Origin: Marinosulfonomonas sp.
Lineage (GTDB): Bacteria > Pseudomonadota > Alphaproteobacteria > Rhodobacterales > Rhodobacteraceae
Length of the DNA: 11,822 nt
Reading direction: 5' to 3'
Assembly (NCBI GenBank): GCA_022712735.1
Contig: JAFLKA010000204.1
Location: 1-11,822 of the forward strand
In this document: positions 11,159 through 11,822 of the stretch, one piece after another
How positions within the stretch are numbered: position 1 is the first letter of the stretch
Layout of the letters: every line of letters begins with the position of its first letter
Made by a program: the position numbers and the translations under genes
The notes under the pieces: generated by a model
What the model saw: the letters and a program-made list of their open reading frames with translations, nothing else
What the model was told of the DNA's origin: nothing
The model's database searches: none

Positions 11159-11822
11159 TTATGTCCCGTGAGTATTTTTATCGAAAGGCTTTGTCTGCCA
11201 AAATAAGCTGACCAGTGAAATTGTGACGCTAAGGACAAAAACAATGGAGAAACCGTAAAACTGTCCGACCAACATGTAACCAGCGGCGAGGATCACAACC
11301 ACAAGCGTCATTCGGAACCATATTCGGTGCGCGTAGCGCTTTTCGCGAGGATCTTTCATCGCTGTATCCAATGCCGACTTGATGAGCATCAAGCAAGCGC
11401 CGAAAACAAAGCACAATAGGAAAAGAAGCAGAAAGCTTGTGAAAAAGGGTGAGGGGCTTCCGTTGATCCACCCCCACGTATCGTCACGTAGGCCAATGGC
11501 GAGTGAAGCATCGTGCACCAACCATCCCATTAAGCTTTCAGCGTCAGAGATAAGGTATGCGGCGTTCAATTTGATAGTTAGTGCAACCAAGATGCCAAGA
11601 ATGGTGCAACGAAAGATCCCGTCCATGATCTTCGTTCCGCTTGCGAACGCGTTGTTTTTGAAATTGTCATCGTCGCCGCCCTGCCGGAGCGCGCATATAT
11701 CAGAAAAGTCTCCGGCCATCATGTAGAGCAACAAAAGTCCGGTGAACAAAAACCAATAGATCATCCCAGTATACATGAAACTGAAAAACGATACAAAAAT
11801 GGCTGCGTTCGTGGATAATACC
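11159..11822 (-). CDS. Multi-span membrane protein (5' end beyond the window)
   Basis: The first ATG in frame is at 11776, but it has no ribosome-binding site and the frame stays open to the window edge, adding 15 hydrophobic residues (VLSTNAAIFVSFFSF). The true start is therefore probably outside. From that Met, membrane spans are likely at about 5-22, 52-75, 112-133, 155-175 and 177-194. Loops between them include 'ALRQGGDDDNFKNNAFASGT' and the basic 'KDPREKRYAHR'. I recognise no family; no transporter or enzyme motif is visible. It lies 5 bases upstream of the hydrolase gene, so the two probably act on or at the membrane together, which is inference from position only. Confidence 0.75.
   Translation of the reverse strand, partial: VLSTNAAIFVSFFSFMYTGMIYWFLFTGLLLLYMMAGDFSDICALRQGGDDDNFKNNAFASGTKIMDGIFRCTILGILVALTIKLNAAYLISDAESLMGWLVHDASLAIGLRDDTWGWINGSPSPFFTSFLLLFLLCFVFGACLMLIKSALDTAMKDPREKRYAHRIWFRMTLVVVILAAGYMLVGQFYGFSIVFVLSVTISLVSLFWQTKPFDKNTHGT

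Overview
The window looks like part of a plasmid, or of an element carrying a plasmid replicon, from an alphaproteobacterium, most likely of the Rhodobacteraceae (Roseobacter group). The clues are a RepC-type replication initiator, a long ParB-like protein beside a DUF1419-like gene, a lysophospholipase of the kind common in Rhodobacterales, and intergenic motifs that I recall from that group. Assignments come from reading the protein sequences; no database search was possible.

Layout, left to right. (1) Positions 1-2637, minus strand: a compact operon of a DUF1419-like protein, a 37-residue peptide with an excellent ribosome-binding site, a 616-residue ParB-like protein, two inverted repeats, and the start of a small gene that runs off the left edge. 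(2) Positions 2638-3237: a gene-free, GC-rich stretch full of hairpins, ending in a nested stem (3058-3124), then a promoter. (3) Positions 3238-5222, plus strand: a Cro/CI-type regulator, a secreted protein, a leader with a terminator, a small exported protein, an unknown 110-residue protein and a GIY-YIG/T5orf172 nuclease-like protein, with two ATGA overlaps. (4) Positions 5290-6489, minus strand: a RepC-like initiator without repA or repB beside it. (5) Positions 6490-7105: about 600 bases of control DNA upstream of repC. It holds a duplicated module (hairpin with T-run, promoter-like boxes, small hairpin, GC-rich terminator), a perfect 15-bp inverted repeat and an oriT-like arrangement. 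(6) Positions 7106-7864, minus strand: a six-cysteine exported protein. (7) Positions 8376-9857, plus strand: a membrane-anchored Sel1-repeat protein, flanked by short degenerate repeats in opposite orientation. (8) Positions 10167-11822, minus strand: an alpha/beta hydrolase behind a multi-span membrane protein whose start lies beyond the right edge.

How it may work together. RepC would drive replication. The duplicated module upstream of it is laid out so that plus-strand RNA from the repC-proximal copy (A) would be antisense to the repC leader. Copy B carries a hairpin loop that resembles the repC leader loop and could therefore pair with RNA A. This possible antisense-plus-decoy control circuit is the most interesting thing in the window. 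The ParB operon would serve plasmid maintenance. The 3238-5222 cluster is accessory and of unknown role. The hydrolase pair looks like ordinary cargo or chromosomal-type genes.
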